Below the pieces are notes generated by a model. The model did no database searches. It saw only the letters and a program-made list of their open reading frames with translations, and had not been told where the DNA came from. Positions 16,542-25,033 of a stretch of DNA of 64,000 bases are shown here, piece by piece. A program made the translations under genes and the position numbers. Each line of letters starts with the position of its first letter. The stretch's first letter is position 1. The DNA is from Microlunatus sagamiharensis (GTDB lineage: Bacteria; Actinomycetota; Actinomycetes; Propionibacteriales; Propionibacteriaceae), in the NCBI RefSeq assembly GCF_900105785.1, contig NZ_LT629799.1, positions 3,720,001 through 3,784,000 of the forward strand. Direction: 5' to 3'.

Positions 16542-17420
16542 GTGCGCCTTCAGGACGAGGTTCGAGACGTCGTACGACGCGAGGGAGTCATCGCGCGGAA
16601 GGACCACCCCGAGCTGGCCGGGGCCATCAAGACGTTGGTGGGCCGTGGTGACCTGGTGCCGGTGCTGCCCGGGGTGTACGCCCGGCCAGAGGCCCACGAC
16701 CTCGGGACGAGGGTGCGGGCTCTGGTGCTGAAGGAGCCCAACGCAGTCGTGACGGGCGACGCCGCAGCCCGTCTGGTCTTCTGGCCGGAGCTGGCCGGGT
16801 CGACCGTCGAGGCCGCGGTGCCGTGGCAGCGTGTCGACCCGCCGGGCTTTCGCTTCTCGCGCCGGAAGGTCCCGGCCGAGCTGGTCGTGCAGCGCGGGCC
16901 GCTCAGACTCACCGATCCGGCTCTGACGGCGCTGGACCTGTGCGCCTCGCGCGGTGGAGACGGTATCGACCGGGCGCTGCGGGCGCGGGCGACGACGCTC
17001 GCCCGGATGCGTCGCGCCCTGGATCTGGCGCCGGGTCGAGCGGGCAACCGGGACCGTCGCTGGTTCCTGGTGGACTCGCGGGACGAGCCCTGGTCGGCGG
17101 CAGAGCGGCGGTGCCACCGCCTGCTGCGGCAGGCCCGGATCACGGGGTGGAGGAGCAACCTCCCGGTAGACGTGCGCGGCCGGCGCTACTACCTCGACGT
17201 CGCCTTCCCGCGGTTGCGCCTCGTCCTGGAGATCGACGGGCGCCTGCACGAGGACGAGCGCGAGGTCTTCGAGAACGACCGCCGGCGTCAGAACGACCTC
17301 GTCCTCGAGGGCTGGACCGTCCTGCGCTTCACCTGGCGCATGCTCGACGAACAACCACAGCTCGTGCTCGACCTCGTTCTGGAGGCCGTCGCTGCGCTTT
17401 CTAGCGCCAGTCGGGCGTAA
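16542..17420 (+). CDS. AbiEi-like / DUF559 endonuclease-domain protein
   Basis: This 292-residue protein has an N-terminal winged-helix-like region (about 1-90, with the AGAIKTLVGRGDLVPVLPGV segment typical of AbiEi-type domains). A variable middle leads to a C-terminal DUF559/Vsr-like nuclease core (about 195-285). The catalytic pattern is intact: LDVAFPRLRLVLEIDGRLHE supplies D...ExD, then FENDRRRQNDLVLEGWTVLRFTW. Members are annotated variously as AbiEi antitoxin-like or VSR-like proteins; biological activity is unproven. The GTG at 16542 is followed directly by the domain. The last codons form the left arm of an 18-base inverted repeat. It is the second of three such genes in the window and the best preserved. 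Confidence 0.75.
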   Translation: MRLQDEVRDVVRREGVIARKDHPELAGAIKTLVGRGDLVPVLPGVYARPEAHDLGTRVRALVLKEPNAVVTGDAAARLVFWPELAGSTVEAAVPWQRVDPPGFRFSRRKVPAELVVQRGPLRLTDPALTALDLCASRGGDGIDRALRARATTLARMRRALDLAPGRAGNRDRRWFLVDSRDEPWSAAERRCHRLLRQARITGWRSNLPVDVRGRRYYLDVAFPRLRLVLEIDGRLHEDEREVFENDRRRQNDLVLEGWTVLRFTWRMLDEQPQLVLDLVLEAVAALSSASRA

Positions 17421-17473
17421 GCCGCCACGCTGAGCGCTTGCCGCAGCCCAGAGGTCCGACTGGCGCTAGAAAG
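17397..17473. repeat. Inverted repeat overlapping the nuclease gene stop
   Basis: Arms 17397-17414 (CTTTCTAGCGCCAGTCGG) and 17456-17473 are perfect complements 41 bases apart. The left arm encodes the last residues of the nuclease gene (ending SSASRA) and the right arm ends nine bases from the convergent ABC-transporter stop. It probably also terminates both transcripts. Confidence 0.9.
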
Positions 17474-17481
17474 TGCAGTCG

Positions 17482-19368
17482 CTACTCGACGGCCGCGGCG
17501 AACTGGGCCTCGTAGAGGCGCCAGTAGGCGCCGCGGCGCTCGAGCAGCTGCTCGTGGCTGCCCTGCTCGACGATCGCCCCGGCCTCCATCACCAGGATCA
17601 CGTCGGCGTCGCGGATGGTGGAGAGGCGGTGGGCGATGACGAAGCTCGTCCGCTCCGAGCGCAGCGCAGCCATCGCCTGCTGCACCAGCACCTCGGTGCG
17701 GGTGTCGACCGAGCTGGTCGCCTCGTCGAGGATCAGCAGGGTCGGGTCGGCCAGGAAGGCCCGCGCGATGGTGATGAGCTGCCGCTCGCCCGCGCTGACG
17801 TTGCTGCCCTCCTCGTCGATGACCGTGGCGTAGCCGTCGGGCAGCGACCGGACGAACCGGTCGACGTAGGTGGCCTCGGCCGCGGCGAGGATGTCGGCCT
17901 CGCTCGCGTCGGGGCGGCCGTAGGCGATGTTGTCGTGGATCGAGCCGTGGAAGAGCCAGGTGTCCTGCAGCACCATCCCGACCTCCGAGCGCAGCGCCGC
18001 GCGCGGCACCGTGGCCACGTCGACCCCGTCCAGCAGGATCCGCCCCGACTGTGGGTCGTAGAAGCGCATCAGCAGGTTGACCAGCGTGGTCTTGCCCGCA
18101 CCGGTCGGGCCGACGATGGCCACCGTCTGCCCGGGCTCGGCGGTGAGCGACAGGCCCTCGATGAGGGGCTGGTCCTCGACGTAGGAGAAGGACACGTCGT
18201 CGAACTCCACGCGCCCCCGCACGACGGGCAGACCGGCGCCACCGTCGACCGTCTGCTCCTCGGCGTCGAGCACCTCGAACACCCGCTCCGCCGACGCGAC
18301 GCCGGACTGCAGCAGGTTGGCCATCGACGCCACCTGGGTCAGCGGCTGGGTGAACTGCCGGCTGTACTGGATGAACGCCTGCACGTCGCCCAGCGACAAC
18401 GTCCCGCTCGCCACGCGGAGCCCGCCGACGACGGCGATGACGACGTAGTTGAGGTTCCCGATGAAGAACATCGACGGCATGATCAGCCCCGAGATGAACT
18501 GCGCCCCGAAGCTCGCCCGGTAGACGGCATCGTTCCGCTCGGCGAAGACCTGCTCCACCTCGCGCTGGCGCCCGAACACCTTGACCAGCGACTGCCCGGT
18601 GAAGGCCTCCTCGATGTGGGAGTTCAGCTCGCCGGTCGAGCGCCACTGGGCCACGAACATCCGCTGCGCGCGCTTGCCGATCACCGTGGTCAGCAGCACC
18701 GAGACCGGGATGGTCACCAGCGCGATGACCGCCAGCACCGGCGAGACCACGAACATCATCACGGTCACGCCGATCACCGTCAGCAGCGAGGTGAGCAGCT
18801 GGCTCAGCGTCTGCTGCAGCGACTGGGCCACGTTGTCGATGTCGTTGGTGACGCGGCTGAGGAGCTCGCCGCGGGTCTGCCGGTCGAAGTACGACAGCGG
18901 CAGCCGGTTGATCTTGGTCTCCACGCCGTCGCGGAGCCGCCGCACCGAGCGCTGCACGGCCCCGTTGAGCAGGTAGCCCTGCAGCAGCAGCGCCAGCGAG
19001 CTGACCAGGTAGAGCCCGAGCGCGAGCAGCAGGGTGTCGCCCAGCGCCCGGAAGTCGACCGGCCCCCGCCCGGTCACGCCGGCGAAGATGATGTCGGTCG
19101 CGTGCCCGAGGATCCGCGGGCCGAGGACGCTCATGACGATGCCGGCGACGGCCAGCACGATGGCCCCGACCAGCACGCCGCGCTCGGGCCGCAGCTGCTG
19201 CAGGAGCCGGCGCAGCGAGGGCAGGAAGTTCAGCGACTTCTCCTGCACCCGGCCCCCGAACGGTCCGCCGCCGGGACCGCCCCGGGCCTGGGCGGCGTAC
19301 GCGGGACGCTCGGGCGCCTTGGCCGCCGGGCCGGCGGGGGCGGGGCGCGGGGTGGTGGGCGTGCTCAC
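17482..19368 (-). CDS. ABC exporter half-subunit, canonical ATPase site
   Basis: This 628-residue fusion of a six-helix type IV exporter membrane domain (about 65-345) and an ATPase domain (about 380-620) has an Ala/Pro-rich N-terminal tail. Motifs: Walker A GPTGAGKTT, signature NVSAGERQ, Walker B with catalytic Glu in LILDEATSSVD, and the H-loop AHRLSTI. It is the downstream half of a pair: GTG 19368 overlaps the partner stop by four bases. The partner has a degenerate catalytic site, so the two should form an asymmetric heterodimer of the LmrCD/TM287-288 type exporting drugs or lipids. The open frame beyond 19368 is a shadow of the partner gene. Confidence 0.93.
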   Translation of the reverse strand: MSTPTTPRPAPAGPAAKAPERPAYAAQARGGPGGGPFGGRVQEKSLNFLPSLRRLLQQLRPERGVLVGAIVLAVAGIVMSVLGPRILGHATDIIFAGVTGRGPVDFRALGDTLLLALGLYLVSSLALLLQGYLLNGAVQRSVRRLRDGVETKINRLPLSYFDRQTRGELLSRVTNDIDNVAQSLQQTLSQLLTSLLTVIGVTVMMFVVSPVLAVIALVTIPVSVLLTTVIGKRAQRMFVAQWRSTGELNSHIEEAFTGQSLVKVFGRQREVEQVFAERNDAVYRASFGAQFISGLIMPSMFFIGNLNYVVIAVVGGLRVASGTLSLGDVQAFIQYSRQFTQPLTQVASMANLLQSGVASAERVFEVLDAEEQTVDGGAGLPVVRGRVEFDDVSFSYVEDQPLIEGLSLTAEPGQTVAIVGPTGAGKTTLVNLLMRFYDPQSGRILLDGVDVATVPRAALRSEVGMVLQDTWLFHGSIHDNIAYGRPDASEADILAAAEATYVDRFVRSLPDGYATVIDEEGSNVSAGERQLITIARAFLADPTLLILDEATSSVDTRTEVLVQQAMAALRSERTSFVIAHRLSTIRDADVILVMEAGAIVEQGSHEQLLERRGAYWRLYEAQFAAAVE

Positions 19369-21104
19369 GCGAGGACCTCCTGGGCGCTGCGCTGGGAGTC
19401 GACGATCTCGGCGTACGTGGGGCAGCCCTCGAGGAGCTCGGTGTGCGTGCCCTGGCCGACCACCCGGCCGTCCTCGAGGACGACGATCAGGTCCGCCTCG
19501 CGGATGGTGGCCACGCGCTGGCCGACGATGATCACGCAGGCCCCGGCGGTCTCCCGCGCGAGCGCCGTACGCAGCCGGGCGTCGGTCGCGACGTCGAGGG
19601 CGGAGAAGGCGTCGTCGAAGACGTAGACCTCGGGCCGCTTGACCAGGGCTCGGGCGATGGCGAGCCGCTGGCGCTGGCCGCCGGAGACGTTCGTGCCGCC
19701 CTGGGAGACCGGCGCCTCCAGGCCCTCGGGCATCGCGCGGACGAAGTCCTCGGCCTGGGCCGTGCGCAGGGCCGCCCAGAGCTCGTCGTCGGTCGCGTCG
19801 GGGTTGCCGTAGCGCAGGTTGCTCGCGACCGTCCCGCTGAACAGGAACGCCCGCTGCGGCACCAGCCCGATCCGGCTCCACAGCGCCTCGGGCTCGAGGT
19901 CGCGCACGTCCACGCCGTCGACCTCGACCCGCCCCGTGGTGGCGTCGAACAGCCGCGGCGCGAGCGAGACCAGCGTCGTCTTCCCCGAACCGGTGGACCC
20001 GATGATCGCCGTGGTCTGACCGGCCTGCGCCGTGAACGTCACGTCGTGCAGCACCGGGGAGTCGGCGCCGGGGTAGGTGAAGCCGACGTGGTCGAAGCGG
20101 ACCTGGGCGGTCGTGGTGCCCGAGGTGAGGCCCTCTGCGGGCGGCACGACGGAGGACTCGGTGGCCAGGACCTCGCCGATGCGCTCGGCGCAGACCGCGG
20201 CGCGCGGGGCGATCATGAGCAGGAACGTCGCCATCAGCACCGACATGAGGATCTGCACCAGGTAGGTGAGGAAGGCGGTGAGCGCACCGATCTGCATCTC
20301 CCCGGCGTCGATGCGCCGCGCGCCGAACCACAGCACGGCGACGCTGGAGAGGTTGAGCACGAGCATGACGATCGGGAACATCGCCGCCTGGTAGCGCCCG
20401 ACGGAGGTCTGGGTGGCGGTCAGCTCGGCGTTCGCACGGCCGAAGCGGTCGGCCTCGAAGGGCTCCCGGACGAACGCCCGTACCACCCGGATGCCGGTGA
20501 TCTGCTCGCGCAGCACGCGGTTGACCGTGTCGATCCGGGTCTGCACGACGCGGAACAGCGGCCGCATCTTCCAGATCAGCAGGCCGATCGAGACGACCAG
20601 CAGCGGCACGGCGACGATGATCAGCCAGCTGAGCACGACGTCCTCGCGCAGCGCCATGACGACTCCGCCGACCATGGTGATCGGGGCGGCGACGAAGACG
20701 GTGGAGGAGAGCAGGGCGAGCAGCTGGACCTGCTGGACGTCGTTGGTCGTCCGGGTGATCAGGGAGGGCGCGCCGAAGTGGTTGACCTCGCGGGCGGAGA
20801 AGGACAGCACGCGGTCGAACACCGCCGCGCGGACGTCGCGGCCGAAGCCCATCGCGGCCCGGGCGCCCAGGTAGGTCGCGGCCGCGGCGCAGACGATCTG
20901 CACGACGCTGACGGCGAGCATGACCCTCCCGGTGCGCCAGATGAAGGCGGTGTCGCCGCGCACGACGCCCTGGTCGATGATCGCGGCGTTGAGGCTGGGC
21001 AGGTAGAGCGAGGCCAGCGTGCCGACGAGCTGCAGGACGAGCACGCCCAGCAGCAGGCGGCCGTACGGGGCCAGCAGGCGCTCGCGGAGGAGCTTGATCA
21101 GCAC
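19365..21104 (-). CDS. ABC exporter half-subunit with degenerate catalytic site
   Basis: This 579-residue subunit has an N-terminal membrane domain (six helices, about 15-310) and an ATPase domain (about 335-575). Walker A is GSTGSGKTT and the signature is NVSGGQRQRLAIARAL. The residue after Walker B is Asp instead of Glu (YVFDDAFSALD), and the H-loop His is replaced (VGQRVATI). These changes are characteristic of the non-catalytic half of heterodimeric exporters. GTG 21104 follows AGGAGA and overlaps the end of the tetR gene by seven bases, so the TetR regulator, this half and the next half are one coupled operon. Confidence 0.93.
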   Translation of the reverse strand: MLIKLLRERLLAPYGRLLLGVLVLQLVGTLASLYLPSLNAAIIDQGVVRGDTAFIWRTGRVMLAVSVVQIVCAAAATYLGARAAMGFGRDVRAAVFDRVLSFSAREVNHFGAPSLITRTTNDVQQVQLLALLSSTVFVAAPITMVGGVVMALREDVVLSWLIIVAVPLLVVSIGLLIWKMRPLFRVVQTRIDTVNRVLREQITGIRVVRAFVREPFEADRFGRANAELTATQTSVGRYQAAMFPIVMLVLNLSSVAVLWFGARRIDAGEMQIGALTAFLTYLVQILMSVLMATFLLMIAPRAAVCAERIGEVLATESSVVPPAEGLTSGTTTAQVRFDHVGFTYPGADSPVLHDVTFTAQAGQTTAIIGSTGSGKTTLVSLAPRLFDATTGRVEVDGVDVRDLEPEALWSRIGLVPQRAFLFSGTVASNLRYGNPDATDDELWAALRTAQAEDFVRAMPEGLEAPVSQGGTNVSGGQRQRLAIARALVKRPEVYVFDDAFSALDVATDARLRTALARETAGACVIIVGQRVATIREADLIVVLEDGRVVGQGTHTELLEGCPTYAEIVDSQRSAQEVLA

Positions 21105-21751
21105 GGGGTCTCCTGGGTTCGGCAGGGGTGCGCGGGGGTGCGGGCGATCCCGTGCAGCACGAGGTCGACGATGCGGTCGGGCCGGGCGAGGGACTCGTCG
21201 CCGAGCAGCGGGTGGGTGAGGGAGAAGACGGCGGCCCGCAGCGCGGTGACGGCCTCGGCGGTCGTGAACCGCAGCTGGTCGGTGTCGGGGCCGATGAGGT
21301 CGGCGAGCACGAGCTCGAGCTGCTCGCGGTCGTGCTGCTGCTTCGCGTGCAGCGACTCGTGCGCGGGCGGCTCCTCGCCGTCCTCGCGCGCCCAGCCCGG
21401 GCGCAGCCGCAGCGCGTGGAAGAGGGCGAAGACCCGGCGGGTCCGGTCCTGCAGGATCGTGACCGCCCTCACCAGCCGTACGGGCAGGGGCAGGTCCCGG
21501 TCGATGGCCAGGATCGCGTCGCGGGACCGCTGCTCGTCGAAGACCTCCTCGATGACGGCGTCGATCAGCTCGTCCTTGGTCGCGAAGGCGCGGAAGATCG
21601 TCCCCTCCGCGACGCCGGCCGCCTCGGCGATCTGACGGGTGCTGATGTCGCGGCCGTAGCGCTCGAGGAGGGGTTCGGTGGCGCTGATGAGCGCCGAGCG
21701 GCGGTCCTCCAGCGGCAGGGGGGCAGCACGGGGTGGCACGACGAAGACCAT
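21098..21751 (-). CDS. TetR-family regulator of the ABC exporter
   Basis: This 217-residue protein has an N-terminal helix-turn-helix (about residues 15-60: LISATEPLLERYG, STRQIAEAAGVAEGTIFRAF, TKDELIDAVI) and a variable ligand-binding C-terminal part. It heads the leftward operon with the two exporter halves, overlapping the next gene. A perfect palindrome abuts its start codon, so it most likely represses its own operon until a ligand (perhaps an exported drug) binds. ATG 21751 was chosen over the GTG at 21763 because the latter lies inside the operator. Confidence 0.9.
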   Translation of the reverse strand: MVFVVPPRAAPLPLEDRRSALISATEPLLERYGRDISTRQIAEAAGVAEGTIFRAFATKDELIDAVIEEVFDEQRSRDAILAIDRDLPLPVRLVRAVTILQDRTRRVFALFHALRLRPGWAREDGEEPPAHESLHAKQQHDREQLELVLADLIGPDTDQLRFTTAEAVTALRAAVFSLTHPLLGDESLARPDRIVDLVLHGIARTPAHPCRTQETPC

Positions 21752-21752
21752 A

Positions 21753-21770
21753 TGAGTGAGCACTCACTCA
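21753..21770. promoter_or_regulatory. TetR operator palindrome
   Basis: TGAGTGAGCACTCACTCA is a perfect 8+2+8 palindrome directly before the tetR ATG. It resembles operators of several TetR-family efflux regulators. It also lies about 140 bases upstream of the divergent HAD gene and could affect it. Confidence 0.8.
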
Positions 21771-21912
21771 CGCAAGGGCTCTGTCGGAGCAGCCGCCCGC
21801 TCGGGGGTGGTTCCAGGGTCAGGGGTTTGGGCGCGACACGGGGGAGCGGCACCGGGTGGGCGAGGATGGGGGCCTCGCCGGCCAGCAGGCCGGCCCGGGC
21901 GGAGGAGTGGGT

Positions 21913-22581
21913 GTGGGGCTGAACGGGCTCGAGGACAAGGTCTTCGACGCGGTCCTGTTCGACATGGACGGCACGCTGGTCGACTCGACGGCGGCGGTCT
22001 ACCGCGCCTGGGCCGCCTGGGCGGTGGAGCACGGCATCTCGGAGGAGCAGATGCGCGGCCACGACGGGATCCCCGCCGCGAGCATCGTGGCCAAGTTCCT
22101 GCCCGAGGCCGAGCGCGAGGCCGGGGTGCTCCGCATCAACGAGCTCGAGCTGAACGACACCGGCGGCCTGCTGGTGCTGCCCGGTGCCTCGGAAGCCCTC
22201 GCCGCGCTGGTCGGCGCGCCGAACGCCATCGCCACGTCCTGCACGATGCCGCTGGCAAAGGCCCGGATCGCCTCGTCGGGGCTGGCCGCGCCGAGCGTCC
22301 TCGTGACCGCCGACCAGACCGAGCACGGCAAGCCGGCGCCCGACCCCTACCTGCTCGCCGCCGAGCGCCTCGGGGTCGACCCGACGCTCTGCCTGGTCGT
22401 GGAGGACGCCCCGCTCGGCCTCCAGGCCGCGAAGGCGGCCGGCTGCGCGACGCTCGCCGTCGTCACCACGACCGCGCGCGAGAAGCTCGACGCCGACGCC
22501 GTGGTCACGAACCTCGCCGAGGTCCGCTTCGAGGCCGGGCCCGACGGCATCCGCGTGCGCCCCGCCCCCGTCGAGGCCTGA
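21913..22581 (+). CDS. HAD-superfamily phosphatase, sugar-phosphatase type
   Basis: This 222-residue enzyme of HAD subfamily IA has motif I in FDMDGTLVDST (nucleophile Asp near residue 16), motif II in IATSCTMPLA, motif III Lys in HGKPAPDPYLLAAERLG and motif IV in VVEDAPLGLQAAKAAG. These match beta-phosphoglucomutase-like/sugar-phosphatase (YfbT/HxpA) proteins. The GTG at 21913 has GGAGGAG five bases upstream, which decides between it and in-frame GTGs at 21856 and 21907. Substrate is unknown. Confidence 0.87.
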   Translation: MGLNGLEDKVFDAVLFDMDGTLVDSTAAVYRAWAAWAVEHGISEEQMRGHDGIPAASIVAKFLPEAEREAGVLRINELELNDTGGLLVLPGASEALAALVGAPNAIATSCTMPLAKARIASSGLAAPSVLVTADQTEHGKPAPDPYLLAAERLGVDPTLCLVVEDAPLGLQAAKAAGCATLAVVTTTAREKLDADAVVTNLAEVRFEAGPDGIRVRPAPVEA

Positions 22582-22605
22582 GGACCGGGGCGACCGAGAC
22601 CGTTC

Positions 22606-23163
22606 TCAGAAGGACGACGTGGGCGCGGCCTGCTCCGCGCCCGCGTCCGCCACGGGGGCGAGCGTCACCGCGGTGCCGTACGCGACGACCTCGCTGAGCG
22701 ACTGCGTGATCTCGCTGCAGTCGAACCGCAGCCCGACGATCGCGTCGGCCCCCGCCTCCCGGGCCATGTCGACGACCTTGGCGATCGCGTCCTGGCGGGA
22801 GTCGGTCAGCATCGCGGTGTAGCCCTCGACGACGCCGGCGTTGCGCAGGTCCGGACGCAGCTCGCGGGTGCGGGCCACGACCGAGACGACCGGGCCGAGT
22901 ACGTCCGCGGTCTCGCGGCCGGGCACGACGTCCATCGTCACGACGGGCATCCCGAACCGCCGCAGCGACGGGCGCGCGGGCGGCGGCGGGGACCACTGCT
23001 GCTGGCCGTACTGCCCGTAGCCCTGCTGCGGGGCCTGGCCGTAGCCCTGCTGGCCGTAGCCCTGCGGCTGCGGCTGGCCGTAGGGCTGCTGGGGCTGGCC
23101 GTACGGGTTCGGCTGGCGGCCCGGCTGCCCGTAGGGGGGCTGCTGGCCGTACGGGTTGCTCAT
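22606..23163 (-). CDS. YbjQ-family protein with PYGQ-rich N-terminal tail
   Basis: This 185-residue protein has a C-terminal YbjQ (DUF74) domain of about 105 residues (ARTRELRPDLRNAG, then REAGADAIVGLRFDCSEI, AYGTAVTL), a small pentameric beta-rich family of unknown role. It is preceded by about 65 residues of low-complexity Pro/Tyr/Gly/Gln repeats built on PYGQ and GYGQ. The tail is encoded by imperfect tandem DNA repeats at 22985-23155. Standard YbjQ proteins lack this tail. The tail could drive self-association. It is convergent with the HAD gene. Confidence 0.85.
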   Translation of the reverse strand: MSNPYGQQPPYGQPGRQPNPYGQPQQPYGQPQPQGYGQQGYGQAPQQGYGQYGQQQWSPPPPARPSLRRFGMPVVTMDVVPGRETADVLGPVVSVVARTRELRPDLRNAGVVEGYTAMLTDSRQDAIAKVVDMAREAGADAIVGLRFDCSEITQSLSEVVAYGTAVTLAPVADAGAEQAAPTSSF

Positions 23164-23252
23164 GGCCTCAAGATATCCGGCGCCAGGAGCGCGCGGCAGG
23201 CGATCCGGCGCCCTCCGACGGCGGTGTCGCGCCGTAGGGGGACCCGTCCGGC

Positions 23253-24107
23253 TCAGCCGAGCTCGGTCATCGACACGGTCACGAACATCTCCGACGAACC
23301 GCCCGAGTACGTCCCCCGCAGCGGGGCGACGTCGCCGTAGTCGCGGCCCTGCCCGACACGCACGTAGCGGTCGGTGAGGCGCCGGCCCTGGGTCGGGTCG
23401 TAGGAGACCCACGACCCGCACCACCACTCGACCCACGAGTGGCTCTCGCCCACGACCGTGCTGCCCACCGAGCCGTCGCGCCCCGGGTGGAGGTAGCCCG
23501 AGACGTAGCGCGCCGGGAGCCCGATCGAGCGCAGCGCGCCCAGGGCCACGTGGGTGTAGTCCTGGCACACGCCGGTGCCCAGCTCCCAGACCTCGGCGGC
23601 GGTGCTGTTCACCGTGGTCGAGCCTCGGCGGTAGGAGAGCCGGTCGTGCACGATCCGGCAGACGTCGAGCCCGGCGAGGCGCGGCGGCTGCTGCGCCACC
23701 TCGGCGACCCGGGCGGTGAGCTCGGGCGGCGGCGCCGTGCGGGTGGTCACGGTGAGGAAGTCGGTCATCGGGTCGATGACGCCGCGGTCGCGCAGGGCCG
23801 GCCAGCCGAGGTCGTTGCGGGCCGGGCGGCGCTCGGTGTCCCAGGCGATCTCGTCGCCTCGGGTGTCGACGACGGCCTGGGAGTGCACGGTCAAGCGCTC
23901 GTGCGGCTCGTGGAGCTCGAAGGTGGTGACGTTCGTGCCCCAGTAGTCGACGTAGCTGAAGCTCCAGGCCGTCGGCTCGATGGTGATCCGGCTGGTCCAG
24001 ACCGTCTGCCCGTCGCGGGTCTGCGGCGCCATCCGCGCCTCGTTGTACGACGAGCGCACCGGTGAGTCGTAGCGGAAGCCGGTCTGGTGGTCGATCGACA
24101 GCCTCAT
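23253..24107 (-). CDS. Transglutaminase-like cysteine-protease-fold protein
   Basis: This 284-residue protein has a beta-rich N-terminal domain (about 1-85; RLSIDHQTGFRYDSPV) and a transglutaminase core with the triad Cys in TGVCQDYTHVALGALR, His in GESHSWVEWW and Asp in WVSYDPTQGR. These bacterial proteins probably act as peptidases or amide-transfer enzymes. It is the last gene of a coupled operon with a circularly permuted ATP-grasp enzyme and an alpha-E protein, a neighbourhood described by Iyer and colleagues as a predicted peptide-tagging or peptide-synthesis system. ATG 24107 overlaps the upstream stop (ATGA). Confidence 0.92.
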   Translation of the reverse strand: MRLSIDHQTGFRYDSPVRSSYNEARMAPQTRDGQTVWTSRITIEPTAWSFSYVDYWGTNVTTFELHEPHERLTVHSQAVVDTRGDEIAWDTERRPARNDLGWPALRDRGVIDPMTDFLTVTTRTAPPPELTARVAEVAQQPPRLAGLDVCRIVHDRLSYRRGSTTVNSTAAEVWELGTGVCQDYTHVALGALRSIGLPARYVSGYLHPGRDGSVGSTVVGESHSWVEWWCGSWVSYDPTQGRRLTDRYVRVGQGRDYGDVAPLRGTYSGGSSEMFVTVSMTELG

Positions 24108-25033
24108 CGCGTCCCCTCCGTCACCCACGCGTGTTGGTCCTCCGCGGCGAAGTACTGCCGCGTCACGAGCTCGGTCACCGCGGCGGTGACGTCCTGCACC
24201 GCGCCCATCTCCTCGTCGAGGTGGGCCACCAGGTGGTGCATGTCGGCGTACTCGAGGCGGGCCCGCAGCTGGCCGAGCTGGCGCCGGGCCTGCGAGGCGC
24301 GTCCGGAGCCGGTCGGGTCGTCTACCGCGAGCTTGGCCAGGCAGTCGGAGGCGGCGTTGAGCCCGTGCATGATCGAGCGCGGGAAGCGGGCGTCGAGGAT
24401 GAGGAACTCGGCCGCCGACACGTCGTCGTGCACCCCGCGGTAGGTGCGCAGGAAGGCGTCGTGGCCGCCGCAGCCGCGCAGCACCGACGGCCACTGGGCC
24501 GCGCCGCCGGAGACCGACGCCGAGGCCACCAGGCGCGAGGTCATGTCGGCCTGCTCCAGGCAGCGGCCCAGCGACAGGAACTGCCACCCGTCGTCGCGGA
24601 CCATCGTGCCGCGGGCGATGCCGCCGAACATCGCGCTGCGCTCGCGGGCCCAGTTCAGGAAGCTGTTGGCGCGCGCCACCCCGAAGCCGCCGGAGGGCAG
24701 CTGGTGCCAGGTGGTGTTGATGCACTCCCACAGGTCGAGGGGGATGACCTCGCGGGCCCGCCGGGCGTTGTCCCGGGCGGCCGCCCAGCAGGAGAAGATC
24801 GAACTCGGCTCGCGGCGGTCGTACGCGAGCAGGCGCAGCAGGTCGAGGTGGGTCGGTTCCTCGACCCCCTCGACGCTCATCAGCGCGAGCAGGTTGGCGC
24901 TGGTCTGGATCTCGCTGGAGCTGTCCTCCACGAGCAGGCGCAGGTGGGTCTGCAGGAGCCGGGCCGTGTCCTCGGCCCGCTCGACGTAGCGCCCGATCCA
25001 GAACATCGACTCCGCGATGCGGCTGAGGATCAT
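24104..25033 (-). CDS. Alpha-E domain protein
   Basis: This 309-residue all-helical protein of the alpha-E (DUF403) family opens with MILSRIAESMFWIGRYVERA and contains DTARLLQTHLRLLVE and FLSLGRCLEQADMTSRLV segments. The biochemical role is unknown, but it nearly always accompanies circularly permuted ATP-grasp and transglutaminase genes. Here it is translationally coupled to both (ATGA overlaps at 25030-25033 and 24104-24107). It is likely a scaffold or partner enzyme of that system. Confidence 0.92.
   Translation of the reverse strand: MILSRIAESMFWIGRYVERAEDTARLLQTHLRLLVEDSSSEIQTSANLLALMSVEGVEEPTHLDLLRLLAYDRREPSSIFSCWAAARDNARRAREVIPLDLWECINTTWHQLPSGGFGVARANSFLNWARERSAMFGGIARGTMVRDDGWQFLSLGRCLEQADMTSRLVASASVSGGAAQWPSVLRGCGGHDAFLRTYRGVHDDVSAAEFLILDARFPRSIMHGLNAASDCLAKLAVDDPTGSGRASQARRQLGQLRARLEYADMHHLVAHLDEEMGAVQDVTAAVTELVTRQYFAAEDQHAWVTEGTR

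Noticed and set aside
22980-23160. CRISPR array in the repeated CCGTAGGG/GCTGG units
   Set aside because: The repeats are codon-based, without unique spacers, and encode a PYGQ-rich protein tail in frame.
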